Below, one piece after another: positions 33,569 through 44,700 of a stretch of 64,000 nucleotides of DNA. Source of the DNA: Triatoma infestans (lineage: Eukaryota > Arthropoda > Insecta > Hemiptera > Reduviidae). Position numbers and translations under genes: made by a program. The notes below the pieces were generated by a model that saw only the letters and a program-made list of their open reading frames with translations, was not told the origin of the DNA and ran no database searches. The stretch lies in contig JAAEAF010001505.1 of NCBI GenBank assembly GCA_011037195.1, positions 102,504 to 166,503 on the forward strand. The letters run 5' to 3'. The first letter of the stretch is position 1; the number at the start of each line of letters is the position of its first letter.

Positions 33569-35266
33569 TTAAACAATTGTAAAAAACTATGCTGGAATAT
33601 AACTGAAGATAGTCAATTCAAGGACTGCACAAAACAATTTCTTGAATGTACCTGTTGCAACTATATAGAAATGGAGAAATTAAAAGAAAATTGTACACAG
33701 AAATGTAATGAATATAAGAAATTAATCAAGGAAATTCTTCCAACAGCGCAAATCTTTAGTACTGGGAATAGAATCAAAACTATTTATGCCAATCATCCAT
33801 ATAACAATACATTTACACACAATGTGACAAAGAACAATAGCAGCAAATATAAAATTACAAAATATCACCATGGTAAAAATGTTAATAATAATAACCAGTC
33901 ATTAAAACATATAGTTAAAAATAAATTAAAAAGAAAATATGCTGGTAAAATTGTATTAAATAAGAAATTAACCAATAAATTCTTACATGCGTTGAACATT
34001 CTCAGTAATAAAAAGAAATTGTATCATTTAAATAAAGCAAAACAATCATTATTGAAAAAAGTTATCAATAATATTAATAATCAATCAGAAAATAATCATT
34101 TATTGTCTTTCCAGCCGATAAGTAATGAAAACTATACAAAACCAAGAAATGTTCAAAAAGAATTTTCAACATCAATGACTGAAACAAATGTTGATCAAGA
34201 AGATATGAGGTTAATTACAAATTTTACATTACCATTCACAAACATCGAATATGAGCCATTTATGCATTCAGGACCAGAACATGTCAAAATAGATGATACA
34301 ATGATAATGTCATTTGCAAATTTGACATTTCCATTCACAAAGTTTGAAACTGAACCATCCATGCATTCAGGACCAGAACGTGGCAAACAAGATGATACAA
34401 TAATGATGTCAACAAATTTGACATTTCCATTCAGAAACTTTGAAACTGAATCATCAAATTCAGAATCAAAATATTACAGTCAAGTAGATAAAGTGATGAT
34501 GTCATTGGCAAATTTTACAATACCATTCACTAAATCTGAATATGATTTTATACTTTCAACACTTTTTGATGAAAAACCAATTTTTATAGATTCAAACTTA
34601 GATAATACAAATAGAGATAATTCTGATGATGTTCGAACTGATGATAATATCAATGATAAAATAAACAATTACGATAATAATTACGGCAATATTAATGATA
34701 CAAATAACTATAATAATAATAATAATAACACTAATCATACAAGTAATTATATTATTAATAATTCACATATCGTTAACATTAATGAGACAAATATCGTTAG
34801 TTTTAATAATACATATAACGATAATGTTAATGATAATATCGATGGGACTAATGATTATAAGAAAAATTCAAATAAATTAAGTAAAAATGATTTAGATAAC
34901 GAAATGAATTACGAAAACTATCCACCAATACGTATAAACATTTATTACGGGCCAGATCCAACATTTACGGATAATCAGCAAAGCATAGCAACCAATACAC
35001 TGCAGAATATATTTAACGTGCAGAAAAATAACACAACAACAACATCAACAACGACGACACCAACGGTACCAAATACGTCGGAGACAACAATACCACCTCC
35101 GACAAATACGATGAAGACGACAACAACAACAACAACAACAACAAAAATATTACATAAATCAAAATCACCAGGAATAGAGAAGAGCAAAGATAATAAATTT
35201 GTGGACAATTTAGATATTGCCTTAGGTATCGATGAACTTATTGAAATATTAATGGTATTAATGTAA
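33569..35266 (+). CDS. Gene E exon 2: secreted Cys-cluster, Asn-rich and Thr-rich protein
   Basis: The acceptor TTGTTTCAG ends at 33568. Phase 0 joins exon 1 to give 591 aa. The mature part begins with eight cysteines in 46 residues, spaced C-x3-C-x11-C-x6-C-x-C-C-x11-C-x3-C, a symmetric pattern that suggests a disulphide-bonded helical hairpin. A Lys/Asn-rich basic region follows. Four repeats of 32-33 residues start at Asn codons 34220, 34319, 34415 and 34511 (core NFTLPFT or NLTFPFT, each with an N-glycosylation sequon). Next come an Asn/Asp/Tyr low-complexity stretch (34600-34890), a block near 34905-34960 with NYPPIRINIYYGPDP, a Thr-rich mucin-like stretch (35030-35145) and a short hydrophobic C terminus. 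AATAAA lies at 35312. A decayed copy of the second half lies at 60070-61925. No known family. Confidence 0.8.
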   Translation, partial: LNNCKKLCWNITEDSQFKDCTKQFLECTCCNYIEMEKLKENCTQKCNEYKKLIKEILPTAQIFSTGNRIKTIYANHPYNNTFTHNVTKNNSSKYKITKYHHGKNVNNNNQSLKHIVKNKLKRKYAGKIVLNKKLTNKFLHALNILSNKKKLYHLNKAKQSLLKKVINNINNQSENNHLLSFQPISNENYTKPRNVQKEFSTSMTETNVDQEDMRLITNFTLPFTNIEYEPFMHSGPEHVKIDDTMIMSFANLTFPFTKFETEPSMHSGPERGKQDDTIMMSTNLTFPFRNFETESSNSESKYYSQVDKVMMSLANFTIPFTKSEYDFILSTLFDEKPIFIDSNLDNTNRDNSDDVRTDDNINDKINNYDNNYGNINDTNNYNNNNNNTNHTSNYIINNSHIVNINETNIVSFNNTYNDNVNDNIDGTNDYKKNSNKLSKNDLDNEMNYENYPPIRINIYYGPDPTFTDNQQSIATNTLQNIFNVQKNNTTTTSTTTTPTVPNTSETTIPPPTNTMKTTTTTTTTTKILHKSKSPGIEKSKDNKFVDNLDIALGIDELIEILMVLM

Positions 35267-35311
35267 GTAATATTTACATATTGTAAAACAATTGATAATA
35301 TTATTTAACTT

Positions 35312-35317
35312 AATAAA
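35312..35317 (+). terminator. Polyadenylation signal of gene E
   Basis: AATAAA lies 46 bases after the stop codon. Confidence 0.5.
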
Positions 35318-35755
35318 TTAATCTGTTATAATTGAATCGATCGTTTAATATCCAGAGTTTATGGTTATAAAGGAACAAGCCTATGAATGTTAGTAGACTA
35401 TATATATATATATATATCTTATATTTCTTGTTACATATATATATATATATAGAGAGAGACTATATATATATATATGAAATATTCAGGAGAATATCGATCT
35501 TTTATTGATCATTCCATTGACATCATATTTGTACGCAACTATTCAAGGATACTACAACAATCAAACATTAAGGTCTTCCAGATTGATTTTACCCCTGAAT
35601 TTAGGCTGCCAAAAGCGTTCTCATATAGCATTTGTTAAATTTCAGGTTTACAAACTACCGACTATGACATCCTTTTATTTTAAATTTCTATTACATACTT
35701 TGTTTCTTGTATACAACATAAACAGTGGAAGCAGTATGTGACAGAAACATTAAAT

Positions 35756-35799
35756 TTCCGGTAAGGTTCATAACCAATATCTTATGAACCTTACCGGAA
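35756..35799. repeat. Perfect 17-bp hairpin at a retroelement insertion junction
   Basis: Arms 35756-35772 and 35783-35799 are exact reverse complements around a 10-base loop. The homologous site near 41935 has only the left side. The right arm therefore arose at the junction with the retroelement at 35800-36965. Confidence 0.8.
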
Positions 35800-36965
35800 A
35801 GCTAGCACTATATCGTTTACTTCTTCTTCTTAACCCTATCTCCTTTGTGCCGTGAGGCGTGGAGAAGCAACCCAATCCAGCCCTTCAATCGGTCCCTATC
35901 CCGTGCCATCCTCTCATCCCCGTAAGGGATTCCTTCACCCCTTGCCTAGCCGAGTCTTTAAATATAGTCCTAATAAATGAATCGAGGCTACCTCTTACTC
36001 TCTTGCCAATCGGTCTGGCATCGAGCAGTTGTTTGGCCTTGTGCTTATCTTCCATTTTCAAGACATGGCCAAACCATCCCAACTGTCGGGCCTCCAAAAT
36101 TTGCCGCGCTGCTGAACCTGGTGATCTTCTCTAATTCGTGCATTCCAGATGCAATCCCTCCTAGTTTTACCCAGGATGCGCCTCAGGACGCGCATTTCCA
36201 CCGTCGACAGTTTACTGGCATGCCTATCCACCACCGTCTAGCTTTTAGCACCATAAAGGAGGACAGGCAAGAACACCGCTTTCTATAATACCAATTTAGC
36301 ATCAGGACTTAACTCCTGCTTTCCAATCAGTGCGTTGCTTATTTGGCAGAATACACCGTTAACTTTCTTTATCCTATTTAATACCCCCTGATCAATTCTG
36401 CCATCCCGACTGATCACCGATCCTAGATATTTGAAGTCAGTGACTGTCTGCAGAACTTCTCCATTGCATATAATTCGGAATGATGATTCCTCATCTTACT
36501 TGTCTGATCGCACATTACCTTACTCTTGGAGGTATTAATGATGAATCCTTAGCGGCGCAGCTCTTCCCACCACTCAGTCATTGCTGTCTAGAGTTGCTCT
36601 TGTGTACTATATTGTCAGCATAGATCAGAGCTTGTACTGGTGCCATGATTCGGTATACGACCAAGGTTCTATGAGTGCTTCGCATATTTTCGAAAACTCG
36701 TCCATATAGATAATGAACAATAGTGGGCTTAAGCAGTCTCCCTGCTTGACTCCTTTTAGCAAATGAAATGGTTGTGATTCCCTTCCATTTAGCCTTACTA
36801 CACCTTTAGGTTTCTGGTACACCGATTTGTTTGCTTGTATTAAACTTGACGGTATCCCTGCGCCTCAAAGCTTGCAATATTTCATGTCTAGGGACCGAGT
36901 CAAATTCAGTCTGAATATCCAGGAAGACAAGGTAAGCACTTTTATTTCTATCCCAAGCATTTTCC
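35800..36965 (-). mobile_element. RTE/CR1-like non-LTR reverse transcriptase fragment
   Basis: Minus-strand frames give, in order from 36960 downward, LVFLDIQTEFDSVPRH (catalytic Asp block A), LLKGVKQGDCLSPLLFIIYMDEF (the KQGDPLSP-type block) and IYADN (YADD altered). Near the 3' end comes QLGWFGHVLKMEDKHKAKQLLDARPIGKRVRG (the C-terminal tail block). The 3' end carries a short AAG-rich tail. The element interrupts sequence that is continuous at 41785-42000, so it inserted into one copy of a duplicated segment. Frameshifts show it is dead. Confidence 0.75.
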
Positions 36966-37660
36966 GCGAACACCGTTTACAATATTATATATTATGCAAC
37001 ATTGCGGACTTAACTATCTCCAAGCTAAATTTCCTTGCAAAATATTAGCCGTTGTATAGTGACGCAAGTATATATCGGGAAAAACTATGAAGTCATTAGG
37101 AGATTGAGGGCTTTCATCATATTAGTAAACGCCGATAATAGATAAGATTAACAGTTCCGATTAAGTTGCTATATTGCTTTAAACACAAGTTTGTGCGAGG
37201 TGCCTGAACGACAGATTATCTAGGGAATGTAAGAACATCTTGTCACAGTCTAAAGTTATTTTAAGTCATTCTAAACGTTATTCCAATAGGACTTGCAATG
37301 CTTACTTGATCTTAATGTCAGGTTTTAGTTCAGACTAACTCACACTCATAATAACAAGACAGGTAAGTGCCTGTTGTAACCAAATACTGTCACTGGTATT
37401 AAACATTAATAATAATAATAAAAATAATAAGACAAGAGCTAAGAGCTAAGACAAGAGATTTATATCCAGATGCAGAAGTCTTGTCATTTTAAGCTGTTGC
37501 AGGTTGGTGAGAAAGTTTTTAGATTGAACAGGTGAGAGTGCTTGGTATGAATCTGTAACTCATCTTAAAAACCAGTGGAAATAGCTGAGAATATAAATTA
37601 TACTAATAATAATACATAGATCAAAAAACAAAAAGTGGTTTCTGAATTGAATTTGTTTTG
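36966..37660 (+). repeat. Segment shared with 41960-42600; possible BEL/Pao LTR or leader
   Basis: Phrases such as GTAAACGCC-ATAATAGATAAGATTAACAG, CAGTTCCGATTAA and GACTTGCAATGCTTAC recur in order at 42165-42420, just upstream of a BEL/Pao gag region. It could be a solo LTR or the remains of a second element. I could not define the ends. Confidence 0.45.
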
Positions 37661-37664
37661 AATT

Positions 37665-38290
37665 GATTTATAACTGGTGTTTTATCCGTCGTAGTATGCA
37701 TATTGATTTTGTTCCTGACCGGTTTCGGATTTTTCTCCATCTTCAGAGAAAAATAAACATCTCAGTGTTATGATAGTTTGATTTTGAACACCAGGTTCTA
37801 TTTGCGTCAACGCCTGTAACGTTCACGGTTGTGGTTCTCCGTTGCCTGTTCCACTTACTTTTTTATTTATTGCGATATGTTGTTCAGATACGGCACACAA
37901 ACATGCATAACACATGCATAACACACTTACAGATCATTCGTTAACAACTTCTTTCTTTCTCATTTTGCACTCAAAAGATCGAAATCACGGATATCTGGTG
38001 ATTTCCAGGAGCAAAAAATTCATACGTTTGCATTACTTTCATTTTCAGCGTAACAGTGAGTACAAAATGATTGAAATATCGCATAGAATCTTAAAAGTTA
38101 AAGTTCTGTATTATCGTGGATTTACAAGTTTTATAATATAGTATCATCCTTTATTACTCTTTCACATAGGCCTTACACTACAATAAGAACTACATGTCAA
38201 CATCGATCAAGTTCTCATAGCGATGAGCATTATCACCGTTGGGAAATTTAAGCACTTTTGCGTCAAGAGTATTCAACCTTTCTGAAGGGA
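37665..38290. repeat. Left part of the segmental duplication (matches 21455-22060)
   Basis: The two stretches are collinear from the hammerhead-like motif through GTTCTCCGTTGCCTGTTCCAC to TCAAGAGTATTCAACCTT. They form the left end of the block that continues into genes C and D. Confidence 0.75.
37710..37753 (-). ncRNA. Hammerhead-like ribozyme motif, copy 3
   Basis: The minus strand reads CTGAAGA, then a stem GGA/TCC with a five-base A-rich loop, then GAAACCGGTC and AGGAACAA. Stem I pairs AGGAA (after GTC) with TTTCT (before the core), five consecutive pairs including one G-U. ACCGGT gives the minimal, self-complementary stem III seen in dimer-type hammerheads of retroelements. It is the best-preserved relative of the motif at 21487-21530. 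Confidence 0.5.
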
Positions 38291-38333
38291 TCATCAGAGA
38301 TATTTTCCGTGATAGCCTGCTTCTTCTTGTGAT

Positions 38334-38371
38334 CATCGACCGGTTTCGGGCGTCCGCCCATCTTTAGGATG
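38334..38371 (-). ncRNA. Hammerhead-like ribozyme motif, copy 4 (second lineage)
   Basis: The minus strand reads CTAAAGA (one change from CTGAAGA), a perfect stem GGGC-GGAC-GCCC, and GAAACCGGTC followed by GATG. GATG pairs with CATC before the core (four Watson-Crick pairs). Both stems differ in sequence from copy 3 but keep pairing, which is covariation. The flanks (38400-38420 and 38495-38515) are an inverted repeat. Confidence 0.5.
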
Positions 38372-38521
38372 TATTTATCAAACAATATGATAACTTAGAT
38401 TTGCACAGAGCAAATTGAATTGATACACGCAATAAGAGTTTATACAGACAAGTACGAGTGTATGAAACGAAACAGGAGATATTAACCGGATTTGCTCTGT
38501 ACAAATCTATGTCATTATTAA

Positions 38522-38559
<38 letters not shown>

Positions 38560-38806
38560 GGTAGATGTAGGAGATCCTAATAAATGTTTCTTGAAAACTA
38601 TATTCATTATAGCAATAAATAATTTTTTTTTTTTTTGTTCATTTAATTGTTTTAAAACAAATAAACTTATTTTAAAATAAAAAACATAAACTTTAAATTT
38701 ACTCATGATTTGAACAAAAAGTAATTAATTGTAATTGCCCTATTGTTCATTTTATTGTTATCACATCAAATTTTTCTAATGAGCACACATTTATTATATA
38801 ATTACA

Positions 38807-38812
38807 TATAAA
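38807..38812 (+). promoter_or_regulatory. TATA-like box of gene D
   Basis: TATAAA lies 49 bases before the start codon, the same position as in gene C. Confidence 0.4.
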
Positions 38813-38860
38813 TTGGACCACAATTTATTATACATTCTACTAAACTATCTCAGCTCAAAA

Positions 38861-38911
38861 ATGTTCCTATTTGCTTTAATTATTTTATCTGCATATTCTG
38901 CTTTTACAGAA
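38861..38911 (+). CDS. Gene D exon 1: signal-peptide exon
   Basis: 17 codons identical in protein to gene C exon 1, with a GTAAGT donor at 38912, phase 0. The whole 5' flank is also nearly identical. Confidence 0.85.
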
Positions 38912-39278
38912 GTAAGTACAATATTTGTTGTTTTTTTTGTTTTTTCTACTGGTGAATCCATGCAAAAGATTATTTATTAAAAATTAATTAGTTAATCATA
39001 AATGGCAAGATATTATAAATCCTATGATTATTGGAGTATAGCAAGATCAAAACATTAAAATATTGACGTCAGATGTGGCTCAAAAAAGAGTAAAATCTGA
39101 TGTGTAACACTAACACGACTTTCTGTATTCCTGTTAATACAAATTACTCCTGTTAATATAAAATTTTATTATTTAGACGCCCCATAAATACAACGGGCTG
39201 GTCCCTTGTTAAGGATTATTATTGCGCAGTATATTTCCTTTGTAAGATTAGTTATATCTGAATTTTTACCATTTTTTT

Positions 39279-39918
39279 AGTCTACTAATTTTAGTGGAAT
39301 CAGTTTATTAACTGTTATAATAGGTTCTTCTTGCCCTTAGGCCAGACTAGTCTAGTTCTTCTGGTCTGATCGCAGACTTGCTTGTGATGGTCCTTTGTCA
39401 TGTTTAAGTTACCCACCTGGCTCATTCTTCTCTACTCTGTTGTCTACGTGACTCTGTTTCCTTTTTTATTTACTATATTATCACTGGTAAATATCTGAGC
39501 CCTTCGAATGTGTATCTGTAATTAGGTTTATATCAACTACACATACAAAGAGCTATAACTGTTATTTGAAGCATTATCCAGTAAAATTCATTTAAGCGGA
39601 CTATTCTTGGAGAGATGGGGTTATTGTTTCCTCTAAGAGCTGTTTCAGTTTATTATACAATTCTATCAACTAAATAATATTAATTAGAATTAAGTATGTT
39701 GTCGGAATGCCGGACTGACACCATAGTTTTAAAATTAAAAACAAAAAAACTTATTGTAGACCCATGAATCTTTCCAGTAGATGTTGATAAGCTAGATTAG
39801 AGTCCAAAAGATACGAGAGGTGCTCATTGTACTCCTCATTATTTCCACTCTTACAACACCTCATCTGTATAATAATCAAGCAAAGGTGTCTTCGTGATTT
39901 TAAATTCAGCACCAGGGA
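39279..39918. mobile_element. About 640-bp insertion in the intron of gene D
   Basis: It is absent from gene C, whose intron runs straight from ACCATTTTTTTTAG to ACACGCCAAATCAG. It contains a decayed copy of the CCGGAAGT family (39545-39700, compare 29545-29700) and unassigned sequence. Confidence 0.55.
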
Positions 39919-40737
39919 CACGCCAAATCAGTCAATAACTAACTATAAGTTTATTAAAACTATTTGACAGATATATAGGGAATTAATGAAGGAAAGGCGT
40001 GCATTTTTTAAAAACAAAATTCTACAATTTTAGAAGTTACGATTATTATAAATGTCGGTTTGTAACACACCACTGACACGGTCTCAAACTGAACACCAAA
40101 GTGTTTTATTATTATTATTATTATATTATTAAAATTCTACCAAGGAGAACTCCAACATTCAAATTATACTAATAAGGCCTGCAGACATACAAGTCCTTCA
40201 CTTCAGCGATCCCACAGACAAACAGTTCATCACCATAGACATTTTAGCTTCCTTTTTTCTTATCTGGCAAACGTTACACCCAATCAGCCGGAAGTTTCGC
40301 GACCTGACTACTACATTTAGATTTCTTATCTGTTCTAAGGAAACTTATAACTTTCGTGTTGGAATGGATCACTGTGATCATCTTCTTGAATCGTTTCCAT
40401 TTCTTGATCATTTACAAAAACATTAATCCAATTTTTATCAATATCGCCATTCGCTTTCCATTCCCAAACACTTTTCTCTTCTTCACATACTTACCATGGG
40501 ATAGGGATATTTCTCCTTTCTCGTAACTTTTTGCAGACGTCCATGATCACTTCTAAACATTAATAAACAGAGAAGGGAATCACATAGAAAGGTAGTGTCA
40601 AGTAGAGGCACATACAACCCCTCCAAGTGTAAAAATTTGAAGCTTTCATTGGATGGAGTGTTGTGAACAGCTTACATAATGACTTTAGGAATTAAATAAA
40701 TCATTGTAAAATTTAAAATCGCAAAATGTTGTTACAG

Positions 40738-41451
40738 GCAGCAACTGTTGATCATGTAAGACATCGTCGTTCTCCTAGTCCTGCACAGCCCGCTACCAAG
40801 CATCAAGATTATGATCACTCTCGAAGCTCTTCTTATAGTATATCTTTTGACGAAAACCAAGGTGGTGTTTATACACAAACTTCGGATGGTTCTCTTCATA
40901 ATCAAACTTATAATAATAAAAACAATGATCTCCAGCGAGAACAAGTATCTGTTCAGGTTGGTAATGTGATAGAAACTGGTCCTAACGCGACAGGCAAAAC
41001 CGTGCATTACAATAAGTCAGATAGTGATAAAGAAAGCAAAAAACGTATTACTTCAGCTGGACATAAAGATATAATAAGGAAGCCTGTATTTGTAAAAGGA
41101 CCTAATGGCAAATTGATACTTTCAAAAGCAAATGAAACGTTCCATCAAATTTATAATCATACGAAGGGTGAAGAATCAAAAGATGAACAGCATAAAAGTG
41201 CCGGCAAAACTGTTCAGACAGTTGGAGGCGCTGTGAAGGCGCAAGAACATTATGATCATATGAAGGAGGATAGTAGAAAGAAAGATTTTAATAAAAATGT
41301 TGGAGAGAAAATTGTAAAAGATCAAGGAGGTAATTTCAACAACATTACTTATAATCAACTTGCTGGTAAACAGTCCGGTTCGCATCGGGAAAGCCAGAAA
41401 GGTAGTCAAGATGTAGCTGCTGACCATCAGCCTAAGCTCATCAGAAATTAA
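40738..41451 (+). CDS. Gene D exon 2: secreted hydrophilic protein, paralogue of gene C
   Basis: The acceptor GTTGTTACAG ends at 40737. Phase 0 joins exon 1, giving 254 aa. It has the same architecture as gene C: AATVDHV, a furin-type R-H-R-R site before Ser, then a Lys/Asp/Asn/Gln-rich cysteine-free chain with the NQTY, FHQIYNH and NITYNQLAG motifs, ending QPKLIRN. About 44 amino-acid differences from gene C stand against about eight silent ones by hand count. The central LILSKANETFHQIYNHTKGEE block is unchanged. Two polyadenylation signals (41610, 41628) are conserved. It arose with gene C by duplication of a block of about 4 kb. Function unknown. Confidence 0.8.
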   Translation, partial: AATVDHVRHRRSPSPAQPATKHQDYDHSRSSSYSISFDENQGGVYTQTSDGSLHNQTYNNKNNDLQREQVSVQVGNVIETGPNATGKTVHYNKSDSDKESKKRITSAGHKDIIRKPVFVKGPNGKLILSKANETFHQIYNHTKGEESKDEQHKSAGKTVQTVGGAVKAQEHYDHMKEDSRKKDFNKNVGEKIVKDQGGNFNNITYNQLAGKQSGSHRESQKGSQDVAADHQPKLIRN

Positions 41452-41749
41452 TATTTTTTGGGATTCTTTTAAATCATTATCGATATATCAATTCTTTTAA
41501 TCATTCTTTTTCTTTTGTTCCTTTTTATTATTGAAGATATGATTTAATATTGTATACTGAAAAAAATTCAAACTTCAAATTCATTGTTATCTTCAAGAAT
41601 ACAAGCAAAAATAAACGAACTAGAGCAAATAAAATGTGTTTTAATTAATATTTAATAATCTTATAAGAGATTTCCATAGAAGGATAGATACTTGTCCTAA
41701 CGCGATTACTTCATTTACTGTTCACCAATGAGTAATATCAAGACATCCA

Positions 41750-44700
41750 GATAGTGAGCCAACCGAAACTGGTCGGTTGCCGGTGATAGCGTTCTCATAT
41801 AGCCTTTGCTGAATATCAGGTTTACAAAGGATAGCGACTATGATATTCTTTTATTTAAACTTTCTACTGCATACTTTGTTCCTTGTATACCATGAAGAGT
41901 AGTATCTGACAGAAACATTACATTTCCGGTAGATGTCATAACCAAGAAAAGGTAGCAAACGTTTACAATCTTATATATTAAGCAGCATTGCGGACTTATC
42001 GATCCCGCACAAACTTAATTGGTCATAGTACGGAAAAGAGCCAAACTTGCTTGTAAAGAGCTCAAAGATCCTTGATAAATATTAGCCCTGGTATAGCTGA
42101 ATGAAGTATTTATCGGGAAGTTCTATGGAGTTATTAGGAAACTGAGAGCGATCCCTCGCAATTAGTAAACGCCAATAATAGATAAGATTAACAGTTCCGA
42201 TTAAATTGGCTACACTGCTTTTATTAGCAACAAGTAAGTTTAAGCGTGGTGATTGAACGAAAGATCATCCAGAGAACATATGATTACGTTGTCACAGTCT
42301 ACAGTTTTGTAAGTCATACTAATGCGTTGTCACAGTCTACAGTTTTGTAAGTCATACTAAATCTTTTATCCAATCTTATTCCAATTAGACTTGCAATGCT
42401 TACATGATTTTAATGCCAGATTTAGTTCATACTGACATGAGTTACATTCTTGTAATATAAATTCATACTACCAAGAGATTAAGTGCTGTTGTAGAGTTAA
42501 CAGCAGTTACTACCATTGGCACAAAACAATCAATAGTTAAAAGAACATTAGAGATATAGTTTCTAAATTAAATTTGTATTCAATTGATTTATAAATACAG
42601 TTTGCGGCTCATTGTTTGATTTAAACTTTTTCTTTAGAAAGCCAACTTAGTCCTGCCAGCCGGATTATAGAATTCCAGGTACGAAGCGCGATATTAAACT
42701 AGATTACTGTCTATTGAACTAGGTAGATTAAAGTGAACTTAAAAGGACTTCATTATAAAAAAAAAAAAGGCTAAATATAAATCTGACTTAGGTAACTAGA
42801 GTTATCACAATTTCAACAATTAACGAAACTCAAAATATTAATATCGAAACTTTGTATAATTTAACAAAACGTTTAACTTCAGTTGATAGCATTTCACAAA
42901 CGAATAGAAGTGTTATAGAGCTTCCAAGAGTGGATCTTCCCAAATAGACTTGCAACTGGGAGGAATTTAGACCTTTCAAACAAGAGTTTGATTCATTAGT
43001 CTATTCAAGAAGCTATTCGACCCAGTCCAGAAATTTAAATATCCAATGAGATCATTAAAAGGTGATGCTGGACTAGCGATCCAGAATATGGAGTTTATTT
43101 GTAAAAACTACCCGGTAGCGGGATGTTAACAGGAAGAAAATTATATCAAAACATATTAAGACATTGTTATATGATGATAGAATGGACAAACTACTCATGT
43201 GAGTTACAAATTCTTTAAACCTGAGAAATTTAAAGTCAATGGATCCCTTAATCAATCAATGGGGTAATCTTTCTATTTCAATAAAACATCGACCATTGCT
43301 GAAGAAGAACATTTGGGGCATTCTCCTCTTCGCAACATTACCACTCTTGGTTACAAGTCAAAATACTCCAAATGCTATGCCAACGCACGCCTTTTTTTGA
43401 TAATAAAAGAGAAAGTAGTATAGGCCAAATCAAAAAGATATTGCATTCAAAACATTAGGTTTTAATGTAATCCTGTTCAAGATAACTTCAAGTTTGCCAC
43501 ATCTCTTCTAGAGAATGTTAAATGTAACAACGGTGGGAACACATCAAGAATTTCTGACCCTTTATGTTTTCCAGTTCCAGCAATAATTACAGCGAAAATC
43601 CTTCTAAAAGACCTGTGGGTTTCAAAATGTGATTGGGATCATCCTATTACTGGTTATAAACATAGACGTTGGATTAAATACTAAATTTCTAGATTCCAAG
43701 AGCAGCACTTCTATCAGGGAAAAAGAAGTTTGAGCTGCATGAATTTTTTGACGCTTCACAGAAACCATATTGAGCTCTATTTTCTTTAAGACAACCCTAT
43801 ATAATGAACGATCAAGAGTAAATTTGTTTTGCGCCAAATCTAAAATTGCGCCTCTTATAAAATTAAGTGGGCCATGGTTATGGAGTTATGAGAACCGTTG
43901 CTATTGGTTAGATTACCGTCCAAAATAAATAATGTCATTTCACATAAATTTGCCCTCATAATCTTGACACAAACATAGTGATAAATTCACCGTCTAAGCC
44001 TCCAGGCAATGGAAGAGACCTTAGTTACAAATAGGATTAGTGACATTAGAATAAGTTCCAACTTTTACTTGGTTCCATGTTCCAGAGAAGACAATATCGC
44101 GGTTAAAGCTTCCAAAGGGAACTTATCTATTACCAAAGGGAACTTACATATTATCCGAAATTATTAAAGACAAGGTTTAGGGACAGGTCCGAAGTGGTTG
44201 ACTTTATCAGAGGCCTTGTTGGCAAAGGTAAGTAACGTGCCAATGTTATACAACTGACGAAAGCCGAGGTGATTAATTGCATTGGTTTCATCAGCGTAAC
44301 AACGGATATTTGATTGAAATAGATATTCTTCATTTCATCAAATATTAAAATTATTATTCAAGTTGCAAGACTCAATCCAATGTTGCAAGAAAAAATTCAA
44401 AAGTACCACACTTTATTAATAGAGTAAAATGGAGAGCAGAAGAAAACCATTGTTCGAAACAGGTTCAAATGCAGGTATTTGCGAAAGATATCCTCCAAGT
44501 TAAAAGAAAATGTAAAGTTGGTAATAAAACTAAATTCTGCTGTTTGAATCCTTTCTTGGATGAAACTCCTTAATTGGAATTGCGGGTCGAATTAATAAGG
44601 CGGAAATCCCAAGAAACATATGGTGTTGCAGATGGCCCAAAGGATCACAAAAACGCTGGTCTACGTTTGTACTGCCGTCTCCGTGTACGTCACACGCATA

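Noticed and set aside
34975..35208. Minus-strand Val-rich frame opposite gene E
   Set aside because: Antisense of the Thr-rich ACA/ACG codons of gene E, with no independent support. The same applies to 61649-61942.
40732..41427. Minus-strand frames opposite gene D (and 25353-25604 opposite gene C)
   Set aside because: Antisense shadows. The plus-strand exons have splice sites and paralogue support.
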